A stretch of DNA of 11,392 bases from Minisyncoccota bacterium (GTDB taxonomy: Bacteria; Patescibacteriota; Microgenomatia; Levybacterales; UBA12049). Of the stretch, positions 1 to 5,765 are shown in pieces. The stretch is taken from contig JANWIQ010000007.1 of NCBI GenBank assembly GCA_025449795.1, positions 1 through 11,392 of the forward strand. The letters are read 5' to 3'. Positions within the stretch are counted from its first letter, which is position 1, and every line of letters begins with the position of its first letter. The position numbers and the translations under genes are program-made. The notes under the pieces were generated by a model. It had not been told where the DNA came from. It did not search any database and saw only the letters and a program-made list of their open reading frames with translations.

Positions 1-189
1 AAGCCGGTTTTGGAATTGGGAAATTTAGGCAGAATGGCAATAAGTCTTACGCCGGGAATGCGCATTTGTGCGATGACATTCGAAGAGCTAAGCAGTCCTG
101 CAGAGGTGCCCTATACCAGCAAAAAGCAGGCAAAATATAAATTCCAACAAGCACCGGAAGAAAGCCGAATCCACATGGACGGTGAATAG
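1..189 (+). CDS. dcd: dCTP deaminase, C-terminal 62 residues (5' end outside window)
   Basis: The frame is open from base 1 to TAG at 187-189. It matches the end of bacterial dCTP deaminase: a LELGN strand, then LTPGMRI, the SSPAEVPY loop, and a KY-F-QQ-P-SRIH tail. That tail closes over the nucleotide in the homotrimer. The Glu at residue 5 of the visible part aligns with the catalytic Glu of E. coli Dcd (Glu138 in IVLEF), so the deaminase residue is present. The enzyme converts dCTP to dUTP, or to dUMP in bifunctional forms; the missing N-terminus prevents choosing. It lies just upstream of tmk, and its stop codon sits at the edge of a palindromic repeat. A bifunctional dCTP deaminase/dUTPase is the main alternative. 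Confidence 0.9.
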   Translation, partial: KPVLELGNLGRMAISLTPGMRICAMTFEELSSPAEVPYTSKKQAKYKFQQAPEESRIHMDGE

Positions 190-272
190 TATATAGTATT
201 TGGTATATGGTATTTAGCATGAACATTGAAGTTTTATTTTTGCCAAATACGAAATACTAAATACAAAATACT
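187..272. repeat. Intergenic hairpin repeat, copy 1 (dcd-tmk gap)
   Basis: The left part (187-219) is identical over 33 bases to 926-958. The right part (232-272) matches 971-1011 at 37 of 41 bases. Within the copy, the AGTATTTGGTATATGG-type left arm pairs imperfectly with the CTAAATACAAAATACT right arm, giving a long AT-rich hairpin. The copy starts at the dcd stop codon and ends directly at the tmk ATG, so it fills the whole gap. It could act in RNA processing or be a mobile palindromic repeat; nothing here decides. Confidence 0.85.
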
Positions 273-935
273 ATGGTTCGTCATATATCTTTTGACCTAG
301 AATTTAAGAAAAATCCTTACAAAGGAAAAATTGTGGTGGTTGAGGGGACTGATGGCGCAGGGAAAACCACCCAAGCCAAAGCCCTGGTAAAGAAATTAAA
401 TCTTAGCAACATTCCTGCTTCCTACACGAAAGAGCCAACAGACGATATTATTGGCCAATTTATCCGCGAAAAAGTGTTGTCTGGCGATTTTGCCATCAAT
501 CCTCTTGCGCTGCAATATCTTTTTAATGCCGACCGCATTATGCATTTGGAAAAATTAGAAAAGCTTTTAGAAAAAGGAATGATTATTGTGATGGATAGAT
601 ATTTTTGGTCTGCAATTGCCTATGCGATGGCAGACATGGATGCCATTCCAGACTGGAGCATGGTCGCTTTTTCTATTTTGTCTTTCTATCACCAGTCTTT
701 TGCCCCAGATGTTACCTTTCTTTTGGAGATTAGTCCGCAAGAGGCAATGAAACGAATTACGCAAAGCGGCAAGCACAAAGAAATTTATGACACCAAAGAA
801 AAGCTCTCCAAGACAACCCATGCATACGAGTATCTTAAAAAAGAATTTCCCGACATGATTACCATAGTAAATGGTGAGCGCTCACCGGAAGAAATTACAG
901 AGGAGTTATTTACTAAAGTCAAAACTAGTATATAG
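273..935 (+). CDS. tmk: Thymidylate kinase (dTMP kinase)
   Basis: A 220-residue cytosolic P-loop kinase converting dTMP to dTDP with ATP. It has a Walker A motif GTDGAGKTT at residues 25-33, TKEPTDD at about 52-58 in the place of the family's TREP motif, the DRY motif at 108-110 after a hydrophobic strand (IIVM), PDVTFLLEISPQEA at about 145-158, and a lid region near 160-180. The length is typical. About 18 residues precede the core strand, slightly more than in E. coli Tmk. ATG 273 was chosen because everything just upstream is the palindromic repeat; no Shine-Dalgarno site is visible. It sits between two dCTP deaminase/dUTPase-family genes and upstream of thyA, which fits its role after dTMP synthesis. 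Its TAG stop lies inside the second repeat copy. Confidence 0.95.
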   Translation: MVRHISFDLEFKKNPYKGKIVVVEGTDGAGKTTQAKALVKKLNLSNIPASYTKEPTDDIIGQFIREKVLSGDFAINPLALQYLFNADRIMHLEKLEKLLEKGMIIVMDRYFWSAIAYAMADMDAIPDWSMVAFSILSFYHQSFAPDVTFLLEISPQEAMKRITQSGKHKEIYDTKEKLSKTTHAYEYLKKEFPDMITIVNGERSPEEITEELFTKVKTSI

Positions 936-1011
936 TATTTGGTATATGGTATTTAGCAGGGATAAGGAAATTTTATTTATACTAAATACAAAATACTAAA
1001 TACAAAATACT
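926..1011. repeat. Intergenic hairpin repeat, copy 2 (tmk-dUTPase-like gap)
   Basis: This is the second copy of the repeat at 187-272, with the same 33-base left half and a near-identical right half; only the 12-base middle differs. It begins inside the last codons of tmk, supplies its TAG stop, and ends three bases before the next ATG. The two copies bracket tmk in direct orientation. Confidence 0.85.
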
Positions 1012-1014
1012 GAT

Positions 1015-1620
1015 ATGATTTTAGGACCAAAAAAACTTTTACAACTCGTCAAAGAAATTAATTTAGTAGAGGGTTTGTCTGAGCGAGAGCTAAAGAGTCC
1101 CGAAGGCGCGGGATTTGATTTGCGTCTTGGGGAAGTATACAAAATTTCTGGCGATGCATTTCTTGGCGAGACAGAAAGAAAAACTGCAGATATAGAGTTA
1201 GTCGCTTCCTATATTCCTGTCATTTCGAGCGTTAGCGAGAAATCTCATCCTCAAAATCGTCATCCTGAACTTGATTCAGGATCTAAAGTTCCTCATGTCA
1301 TTGTTATTCATCCGGGCGACTACTTTCTTGTTGCAACAATAGAAAAAGTGAATATGCCTCTTTCTCTCACTGCCAATTTTAAGCCGCGAACAACAACATT
1401 TCGTAGTGGACTTTTTCTTCGCACTGGCAATGTTGCTCCAGGATATTCTGGTAAGCTTACTTTTGGCCTGAAAAATGAAGGTCCTATTACCGTAACCATG
1501 GAAATGGGAGCGCGCTTTGTCCACATGCAGGTAGAAGAAGTATTAGGCGAGGGTGCACAGTATCGCGGCCAATGGCAAGGCGGCCGCGTCGCTGCAACCA
1601 AGCGGGAAAAACAGATTTAA
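1015..1620 (+). CDS. dUTPase/dCTP deaminase-fold protein, archaeal dUTPase-like, with in-frame repeat insert
   Basis: A 201-residue protein of the dUTPase/dCTP deaminase superfamily. Visible landmarks are AGFDLRLGE (32-40), HPGDYFLVATIEKVNMP (99-115), the PRTTTFRSGL phosphate-binding segment (124-133), NVAPGYSGKLTFGLKNEG (139-156), GARFVHMQ (165-172) and a YRGQWQGGR tail (183-191). The tail and overall order resemble archaeal dUTPases more than E. coli Dcd. The position of the catalytic Asp (usual DPG or IDSD) is Ala141, and the deaminase Glu position is Gly151, so activity is uncertain. Residues 69-90 are encoded by a palindromic repeat and have no counterpart in the family. No Shine-Dalgarno site is visible. 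The likely role is dUTP to dUMP, feeding ThyA, or a non-catalytic paralogue of the upstream Dcd. Confidence 0.8.
   Translation: MILGPKKLLQLVKEINLVEGLSERELKSPEGAGFDLRLGEVYKISGDAFLGETERKTADIELVASYIPVISSVSEKSHPQNRHPELDSGSKVPHVIVIHPGDYFLVATIEKVNMPLSLTANFKPRTTTFRSGLFLRTGNVAPGYSGKLTFGLKNEGPITVTMEMGARFVHMQVEEVLGEGAQYRGQWQGGRVAATKREKQI
1219..1284. repeat. Palindromic repeat pair inserted in frame in the dUTPase-like gene
   Basis: Two short units lie in tandem: GTCATTTCGAGC...GAGAAATCT (1219-1245) and GTCATCCTGAAC...CAGGATCT (1259-1284). The second has an 8-bp stem, ATCCTGAA with TTCAGGAT; the first has shorter arms. Both begin GTCAT, like the repeats at 2174 and 10643. The insert keeps the frame and encodes about 22 residues (69-90, ending RHPELDSGS). 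Confidence 0.85.
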
Positions 1621-1637
1621 CCAACAGAGATTTAGTT

Positions 1638-1701
1638 GAGGATCAACCTTAATTTAAGGCTGGGATGAGGTTGATCCTCGTAAAGATGATCCTCGTAAAG
1701 A
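1638..1701. repeat. 12-bp inverted repeat plus tandem 15-mer in the gap before thyA
   Basis: GAGGATCAACCT (1638-1649) is an exact inverted match of AGGTTGATCCTC (1668-1679). The word TGATCCTCGTAAAGA then occurs twice back to back (1672-1686 and 1687-1701). The stem is followed by no clean T-run, so it is a poor intrinsic terminator. It looks like another mobile palindromic repeat lying after the dUTPase-like gene. Confidence 0.8.
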
Positions 1702-1745
1702 ATAAAAAATGAATTTTTCGATGTACTACGATACGATTCGCTCTC

Positions 1746-1774
1746 TTGTCTAAATTGTAAAAGTTTGATATCTT
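1746..1774 (+). promoter_or_regulatory. Possible promoter before thyA
   Basis: TTGTCT (1746-1751) and TATCTT (1769-1774) are separated by 17 bases. The -10 match is only 4 of 6, so this is weak. The same -35 hexamer occurs before the gene at 6811. It would put transcription start about 50 bases before the thyA ATG. Confidence 0.3.
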
Positions 1775-1777
1775 TTT

Positions 1778-1829
1778 GTCACCTGAGTGAAACGAAGGAT
1801 CTAGATTCTTCACTCCGTTCAGAATGATA
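1778..1829. repeat. Palindromic repeat (GTCA...AGAATGA type) before thyA
   Basis: The element begins GTCACCTGAGTGAAACGAAG and ends CCGTTCAGAATGATA. It has the two-part build (a GATCT/AGATTCT centre with GTCA- and -ATGA ends) seen also at 2174-2233 and 10643-10695. It stops a few bases before the thyA start codon and leaves no room for an independent ribosome binding site. Confidence 0.75.
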
Positions 1830-1833
1830 AAAC

Positions 1834-2961
1834 ATGGCAACTTTTAATAAGCATCTCAAAGACACTGAGCGCAGTCGAAGTGCAGAATATCAATACCTCG
1901 ATCTTCTTAAAGAAGCGCTCGAGCAAGGCAGTAAAAAAGTAGACCGGGGGACAGACATCAAGTTATATAGCCTTTTTGGTAGACAAACGCGCTACGATTT
2001 ATCTGAAGGATTTCCACTTCTTACTACGAAGAAAGTGTATTGGAAAGGCGTATTGCATGAGTTGTATTGGTTTATGTCGGGTAATACCAATATAAAATAT
2101 TTGGTAGACAACAATGTGCATATTTGGGACGCGTATCCATACAAGATATATCAAGGCAAAATTGGATCTCCTCGTCATGCTGAACTTGTTTCAGCATCTC
2201 ATAAAAAGATCCCGAAACAAGTTCGGGATGACAATATTGATCCTCTATCTCAGGAGGAATTTATAGAAAAAATTAGGACAGATGCTGCATTTGCCAAAAA
2301 GCATGGCAACCTTCCACGTATTTATGGAGAAATGTGGCGCCACTGGCCGACCCATTCGGCAAGTCATTCGACTCTGAGGGATGAGACCTCAGGCTCAGAC
2401 TCGAAGAGCTCAGGGCAAGCTCGTACTATTGATCAATTGTCTTGGGTATTGCAAGAACTCAAAGATGACCCAGATGCCAAAAATCTTATTGTGACTTCCT
2501 GGAATCCGGAGTATTTGTACACCATGGCAACGTTGGAAGACGCGTCGAGATTTCCCATTTGTCACAATATGTACCAAATTTCCCAGCGCGATGGGAAATT
2601 GTCTCTGCAACTGTACCAAAGAAGTGCAGACTTATTCTTGGGTGTCCCATTTAATATTGCCTCGTATGCACTCCTCACCATGATACTGGCCAAAATTGCA
2701 GGATACGAGCCAGGTGAATTTATCCATACGTTTGGGGACGTCCATATATACGAAAACCATGTCGAGCAGGTAAAAGAGCAACTGACAAGAGAGCCTCGTC
2801 CATTTCCTACCGTCAAATTTACCCACGATTTTAAGACGCTGGATGAATTCCGCCCAGAATATGTAGAGCTTTTGGAATATGACCCATACCCGATGATGAA
2901 AGCAGAGCTTACCGTAGCAGGCGGGTTATATGATAAAAAAACAGGTAAAATGGCAGTATGA
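1834..2961 (+). CDS. thyA: Thymidylate synthase (ThyA type) with three in-frame repeat inserts
   Basis: Makes dTMP from dUMP and methylene-tetrahydrofolate. The core is clear: FPLLTTKKVYWKGVLHELYWF (60-80), NNVHIWD (93-99), YGEMWRHWPT (164-173), the catalytic Cys243 in PICHNMYQ, LYQRSADLFLGVPFNIASYALL (260-281), FGDVHIYENHVEQ (300-312) and EPRPFP (320-325). At 375 residues it is far longer than E. coli ThyA (264). Part of the excess is the longer loop after IWD known in other ThyA proteins. The rest comes from repeat-encoded stretches at residues 10-17, 114-134 and 174-196. The usual RTGTG phosphate loop reads DRGTD (37-41). No frameshift or internal stop is seen. The stop overlaps the folA start (ATGA), which implies coupled translation. 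Confidence 0.95.
   Translation: MATFNKHLKDTERSRSAEYQYLDLLKEALEQGSKKVDRGTDIKLYSLFGRQTRYDLSEGFPLLTTKKVYWKGVLHELYWFMSGNTNIKYLVDNNVHIWDAYPYKIYQGKIGSPRHAELVSASHKKIPKQVRDDNIDPLSQEEFIEKIRTDAAFAKKHGNLPRIYGEMWRHWPTHSASHSTLRDETSGSDSKSSGQARTIDQLSWVLQELKDDPDAKNLIVTSWNPEYLYTMATLEDASRFPICHNMYQISQRDGKLSLQLYQRSADLFLGVPFNIASYALLTMILAKIAGYEPGEFIHTFGDVHIYENHVEQVKEQLTREPRPFPTVKFTHDFKTLDEFRPEYVELLEYDPYPMMKAELTVAGGLYDKKTGKMAV
1863..1882. repeat. Repeat CACTGAGCGCAGTCGAAGTG at the thyA N-terminus
   Basis: A 20-base imperfect palindrome with outer arms CACT/AGTG. The sequence recalls a dispersed bacterial repeat from memory, not checked. It encodes about residues 10-17 (TERSRSA region), just before the conserved start of the ThyA fold (YQYLDLL). 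Confidence 0.55.
2174..2233. repeat. Two-hairpin palindromic repeat inserted in frame in thyA
   Basis: A 60-base element runs from GTCATGCTGAAC to TTCGGGATGACA. It holds two hairpins, ATGCTGAA with TTCAGCAT and ATCCCGAA with TTCGGGAT, and ends in GTCAT/ATGAC. It encodes residues 114-134, with HAELVSAS and KQVRDD as recognisable parts. It lies in the variable loop after the IWDAYPY segment, away from the catalytic core. Confidence 0.92.
2353..2421. repeat. Second palindromic insert in thyA, between WPT and RTIDQL
   Basis: In most ThyA proteins only a few residues separate WPT from the H/T-IDQ helix; here there are 23 (174-196), rich in Ser, Thr and Asp. The DNA has inverted arms CGACTCTGAG (2369-2378) and CTCAGACTCG (2394-2403) with one mismatch, and GAGCT/AGCTC around 2406-2422. 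This marks a different repeat family from the insert at 2174. Confidence 0.75.
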
Positions 2962-3464
2962 GAATCAGCGCAATAGCTGCGTTGGACAGCAAAAGAGCTT
3001 TGGGGAAGAATAATCAACTTCTTTTCCATATTCCAGCAGATTTTGTCCGCATGAAAGAATTAACCTCTGGTTATCCGATTATCATGGGCAGAAAAACCTT
3101 TGAAAGCATTGGAAGAGTTCTCCCAAATAGAACCAACATCATCATCACCAGGGATACTACCTTTCAGTACGAAGGAGCGGTAGTTGTACATTCTCTAGAC
3201 GAAGCCCTCAAAAAAGCTGAAGCTACTCTAGCTACTAACTACCAACTACCAACTACTGAAAACGAAGTTTTCATCTTCGGCGGCGGGCAAATTTTTGCAG
3301 AAGCCTTGCCGCAAATAGGTAGGCTTTACCTTACGCTCGTTGATCATGATTTTCAGGGAGATACTTTTTTCCCAGACTATTCTGAATTTACAAAAGTGGT
3401 AGCCAAAGAAGAGCGACACGATTGGGAATATCCATATACCTTTCTCACCCTCGAAAAGGCCTAG
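2958..3464 (+). CDS. folA: Dihydrofolate reductase
   Basis: Reduces the dihydrofolate made by ThyA to tetrahydrofolate with NADPH. The 168-residue protein shows ISAIAALDSKRALGKNN (3-19), the substrate site LLFHIPADF with Asp28 as catalytic acid and Phe23 where E. coli has Trp22, IIMGRKTFESIGRVLPNRTNIIITR (41-65), FIFGGGQIF (105-113) and LYLTLVDHDFQGDTFFPDY (123-141). Residues about 89-100 are encoded by an imperfect CTAACTACCAA-type tandem repeat and lengthen the loop before the NADPH-binding GGG strand compared with E. coli. The start overlaps the thyA stop by 4 bases, so the two enzymes of the cycle are translationally coupled. Confidence 0.95.
   Translation: MRISAIAALDSKRALGKNNQLLFHIPADFVRMKELTSGYPIIMGRKTFESIGRVLPNRTNIIITRDTTFQYEGAVVVHSLDEALKKAEATLATNYQLPTTENEVFIFGGGQIFAEALPQIGRLYLTLVDHDFQGDTFFPDYSEFTKVVAKEERHDWEYPYTFLTLEKA
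3222..3257. repeat. CTAACTACCAA-type tandem repeat inside folA
   Basis: Imperfect tandem copies of ACTACCAACT / GCTACT lie in the stretch 3222-3257 and encode residues 89-100 (ATLATNYQLPTT). The unit is unlike the surrounding codons. It falls in a loop between SLDEALKKAE and NEVFIFGGG that is shorter in typical DHFR. Confidence 0.65.
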
Positions 3465-3485
3465 AGAACAGCCCCACCATAACTA

Positions 3486-3513
3486 TTGACTTTTTGTAAG
3501 AATATCTTATAAT
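3486..3513 (+). promoter_or_regulatory. Promoter for the unknown gene at 3523 (near-leaderless)
   Basis: TTGACT (3486-3491), a 16-base spacer, then a perfect TATAAT (3508-3513). The expected start site is around 3519-3521, only a few bases before ATG 3523, so the message would be leaderless or nearly so. The palindrome TAAGA-ATA-TCTTA (3497-3509) overlaps the spacer and the -10 box and could be an operator. Confidence 0.8.
3493..3502 (+). promoter_or_regulatory. TTTGTAAGAA box, copy 1
   Basis: This 10-base word is identical to 6731-6740 and 6781-6790. It lies between the -35 and -10 boxes of the promoter for the gene at 3523. No other exact copy was seen by eye in the window. A related TGTTAGAA is at 5786-5793 in the promoter of the gene at 5801. 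Confidence 0.5.
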
Positions 3514-3522
3514 AGGCAAATT

Positions 3523-4437
3523 ATGGCAGAAAGACAAACATCATCACCTGAATTCTTACAACCTGGCTATCAACTTGATTTCGAAAAATTTGATCTTCGT
3601 ACTGAACCTGCGGACTGGGATGCTCCATTTGGATATTTTCCAGATCTTATAACTACTTTTATAGATTCAGTAGCTGCTCTTGGTCATGTTACACGAATTG
3701 TGGTTGGAGACCAGATTACCATACCTGAAGGATTAAAAGGCGTTGAGCATATAGACGAGATTGCAAATGCTCTTGCAAGACGATTTGATCCCTTGTATAA
3801 CCGCATTAAATATGAAATTCACAAAAAAGACAGAAATAATAAAGCATTTTGGGCTAGTGTAGAGGCCGGAGGTGCGGCGGTTGGAGCAGTAATTGGGCAT
3901 GTGGAAACATTATTTGGGGATTTGGAATGGATAGCGCCTGAAGTAGCTGTTATCGATAGGGTTCTGGTAAATGGTGTTGCTGCAATTGATGGGGGAGACA
4001 GAGCGCATGACGAAAAAAGAAGAATAGCAGATAAATGGGAAGAGCACCTTGTAAAACAAATACAAGATGCAGGAAACAAAGCAGGACTTAATTCAGATCA
4101 AGTCGAACAATTAAGAATACAAGCATGGAAGTATATGACCGAAAGATATAAAGCATACGCTGATAGATTTAACGATAACCCTGACATGCTTAGGCAAGCT
4201 ATTCATGCAGGATTGAAGCTTCACGAAAGCGCTCAAGCTCGGACGAGACCGATCATAGGTTTTCTTGCAAATGCTGCTTATGTGAAGGACAGAAAGCATG
4301 CGGTTGCCTATTTCCCCGAATATGGAAAAAGATACACCAGTCTAGCCCAACTAGAGCAGGAAGCCAATGAAGCTCGATTAGTACATATGGGATTAGTTTT
4401 GGGAGACCGGGTACAAGGATTTTTTAGGAGACGCTGA
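3523..4437 (+). CDS. Protein of unknown function (304 aa)
   Basis: I do not recognise this family. The protein is acidic to neutral and probably mostly helical, with no signal peptide. Landmarks are a DWDAPFGYFPDL segment (31-42), a short beta-like stretch VTRIVVGDQITIPEG (56-70), a Gly/Ala-rich hydrophobic run AGGAAVGAVIGHV (115-127) resembling a glycine zipper but flanked by charges, and long charged helices from about 160 to 240. It ends with a basic FFRRR tail. TGA is its stop. It has its own strong promoter with TATAAT nine bases before ATG and no Shine-Dalgarno site. It separates folA from glyA, so a folate link is possible by position only. A lineage-specific protein is the likeliest class. 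Confidence 0.85.
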   Translation: MAERQTSSPEFLQPGYQLDFEKFDLRTEPADWDAPFGYFPDLITTFIDSVAALGHVTRIVVGDQITIPEGLKGVEHIDEIANALARRFDPLYNRIKYEIHKKDRNNKAFWASVEAGGAAVGAVIGHVETLFGDLEWIAPEVAVIDRVLVNGVAAIDGGDRAHDEKRRIADKWEEHLVKQIQDAGNKAGLNSDQVEQLRIQAWKYMTERYKAYADRFNDNPDMLRQAIHAGLKLHESAQARTRPIIGFLANAAYVKDRKHAVAYFPEYGKRYTSLAQLEQEANEARLVHMGLVLGDRVQGFFRRR

Positions 4438-4452
4438 TCCACTTTGACCCTC

Positions 4453-4481
4453 TTGCCATAAGTAAATTTCTCCATTATTAT
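4453..4481 (+). promoter_or_regulatory. Promoter for glyA (near-leaderless)
   Basis: TTGCCA (4453-4458), a 17-base spacer, TATTAT (4476-4481). Both hexamers match the sigma-70 consensus at 5 of 6. ATG 4490 begins nine bases after the -10 box, so almost no leader is expected. A second TTGACC at 4444-4449 has no well-spaced partner. Confidence 0.65.
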
Positions 4482-4489
4482 CTGAGTAA

Positions 4490-5734
4490 ATGAAAGTACT
4501 CCAAACCCAAGATCCCCAACTTTATACATTAATCCAAGAAGAAGCCAAGCGGCAAAAAGAAGGATTGGAATTAATTGCTTCAGAAAATTATGTTTCCCCT
4601 GCAGTATTAGAGGCGCTTGGATCGATATTAACAAATAAGTATTCAGAAGGATATCCTGGCAAAAGGTATTACGGAGGTAATGAAGTTATAGATAAAGTGG
4701 AAGAGTTAGCTATAGAGCGAGCCAAAAAATTATTTGGTGCAGAACATGTGAATGTGCAGCCACTATCTGGAAGTCCGGCAAATCTTGCTGTATATTTTGC
4801 ACTTCTAAATCCTGGGGATAAAGTACTCGGACTTTCTCTTGACCAGGGAGGCCATCTATCCCATGGCCATCCATTAAATTTTTCAGGAAGGCTTTTCAAT
4901 ATCATTCCTTATTTTGTTGACAGAAAAACAGAGCAAATCGATATGGATGAAGTTGAAAAACTAGCACTTCGCGAAAAGCCCAAAATGATTTTGGCTGGAT
5001 TTTCGGCATATTCTCGCAATATGGATTGGAAACGATTTAAAGAAATTGCGGATAAAATAGGAGCATTTACTTTTGCAGACATTGCACATATTGCAGGGCT
5101 TATTGCGGGGGGTCAGTTGGCAAGTCCTGTACCGTATTTTGACGTAGTTACCACCACCACACATAAAACACTTCGTGGGCCCCGAGGAGCGATTATTATG
5201 TGTAAAGAAAAATTTGCCAAAGATATAGATAGAGCAATTTTTCCGGGAACTCAAGGTGGCCCTCATGATCATATGACCGCTGCAAAGGCGGTTGCTTTTG
5301 CTGAAGCACTGAAGCCAACATTTAAGACATATTCTGCACAAGTGATTAAGAATGCAAGAGCGCTAGTTGTGTCTTTGCAAAAAAGAGGATATCGAATTAT
5401 TTCTGGTGGGACTGACAATCATTTAGTGTTGGTTGACCTATTTGGCAGTAAGCAGATTACCGGTAAAGAAGCAGAACATATTTTAGAATCTGTGAATATC
5501 TCTATTAACAAAAATATGATACCGTATGACCCCAGAAAGCCACTTGACCCTTCTGGTATTAGATTGGGTACTCCAGCATTGACAACGCGTGGCATGAAAG
5601 AAAAAGAAATAGAAAAAGTTGCCGATCTTATTGATAGGGCATGTATGGCAAGGGATAATAAAAAAGAATTGACAAAAATAAAGAAAGATGTTACGAAATT
5701 AGCCCTTCAATTTCCTGTACCAGGAATTAGGTAA
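4490..5734 (+). CDS. glyA: Serine hydroxymethyltransferase
   Basis: A PLP enzyme converting serine plus tetrahydrofolate to glycine plus methylene-tetrahydrofolate, the one-carbon donor for ThyA. The 414 residues cover the full family length. Motifs seen are [18 protein letters not shown] (28-45), [15 protein letters not shown] (49-63), [12 protein letters not shown] (91-102), GGHLSHG (120-126), the PLP Asp/His segment [10 protein letters not shown] (195-204), the Schiff-base Lys226 in [13 protein letters not shown], and [11 protein letters not shown] (251-261). No insert or damage is visible, unlike thyA and folA. No Shine-Dalgarno site precedes ATG 4490; it has its own promoter. It completes the dTMP cycle begun by the upstream genes, although the unknown gene at 3523 lies between. 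Confidence 0.97.
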   Translation: MKVLQTQDPQLYTLIQEEAKRQKEGLELIASENYVSPAVLEALGSILTNKYSEGYPGKRYYGGNEVIDKVEELAIERAKKLFGAEHVNVQPLSGSPANLAVYFALLNPGDKVLGLSLDQGGHLSHGHPLNFSGRLFNIIPYFVDRKTEQIDMDEVEKLALREKPKMILAGFSAYSRNMDWKRFKEIADKIGAFTFADIAHIAGLIAGGQLASPVPYFDVVTTTTHKTLRGPRGAIIMCKEKFAKDIDRAIFPGTQGGPHDHMTAAKAVAFAEALKPTFKTYSAQVIKNARALVVSLQKRGYRIISGGTDNHLVLVDLFGSKQITGKEAEHILESVNISINKNMIPYDPRKPLDPSGIRLGTPALTTRGMKEKEIEKVADLIDRACMARDNKKELTKIKKDVTKLALQFPVPGIR

Positions 5735-5749
5735 AAAAATTCCCCGTAC
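5717..5749 (+). terminator. Hairpin over the glyA stop codon, possible weak terminator
   Basis: GTACCAGGAATT (5717-5728) pairs with AATTCCCCGTAC (5738-5749) at 10 of 12 positions, with a loop containing the glyA TAA. No T-run follows, so it may protect the 3' end rather than terminate. Confidence 0.3.
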
Positions 5750-5765
5750 CATAGTCCTATAATCA

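Noticed and set aside
187..1011. Insertion sequence or composite transposon around tmk
   Set aside because: The flanking copies are about 86 bases, carry no transposase and show no target-site duplication.
1834..2961. thyA as a pseudogene because of its excess length
   Set aside because: All inserts keep the frame, no stop occurs, and catalytic Cys243 and the dUMP-binding Arg263 region are intact.
2562..3029. 155-codon open frame on the - strand across thyA and folA
   Set aside because: It lies opposite two clearly conserved enzymes and has a Ser/Cys-rich composition with no recognisable motif, so it is a shadow of the + strand coding.
4961..5341. 126-codon - strand frame opposite glyA, rich in Cys
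   Set aside because: The + strand is an intact SHMT; the Cys-rich look comes from antisense reading of its codons.
5758..5763. Perfect TATAAT as the main promoter of the gene at 5801
   Set aside because: No -35-like sequence lies 16-18 bases upstream; the pair TTGCTA/TAGAAT with a 17-base spacer is better supported.
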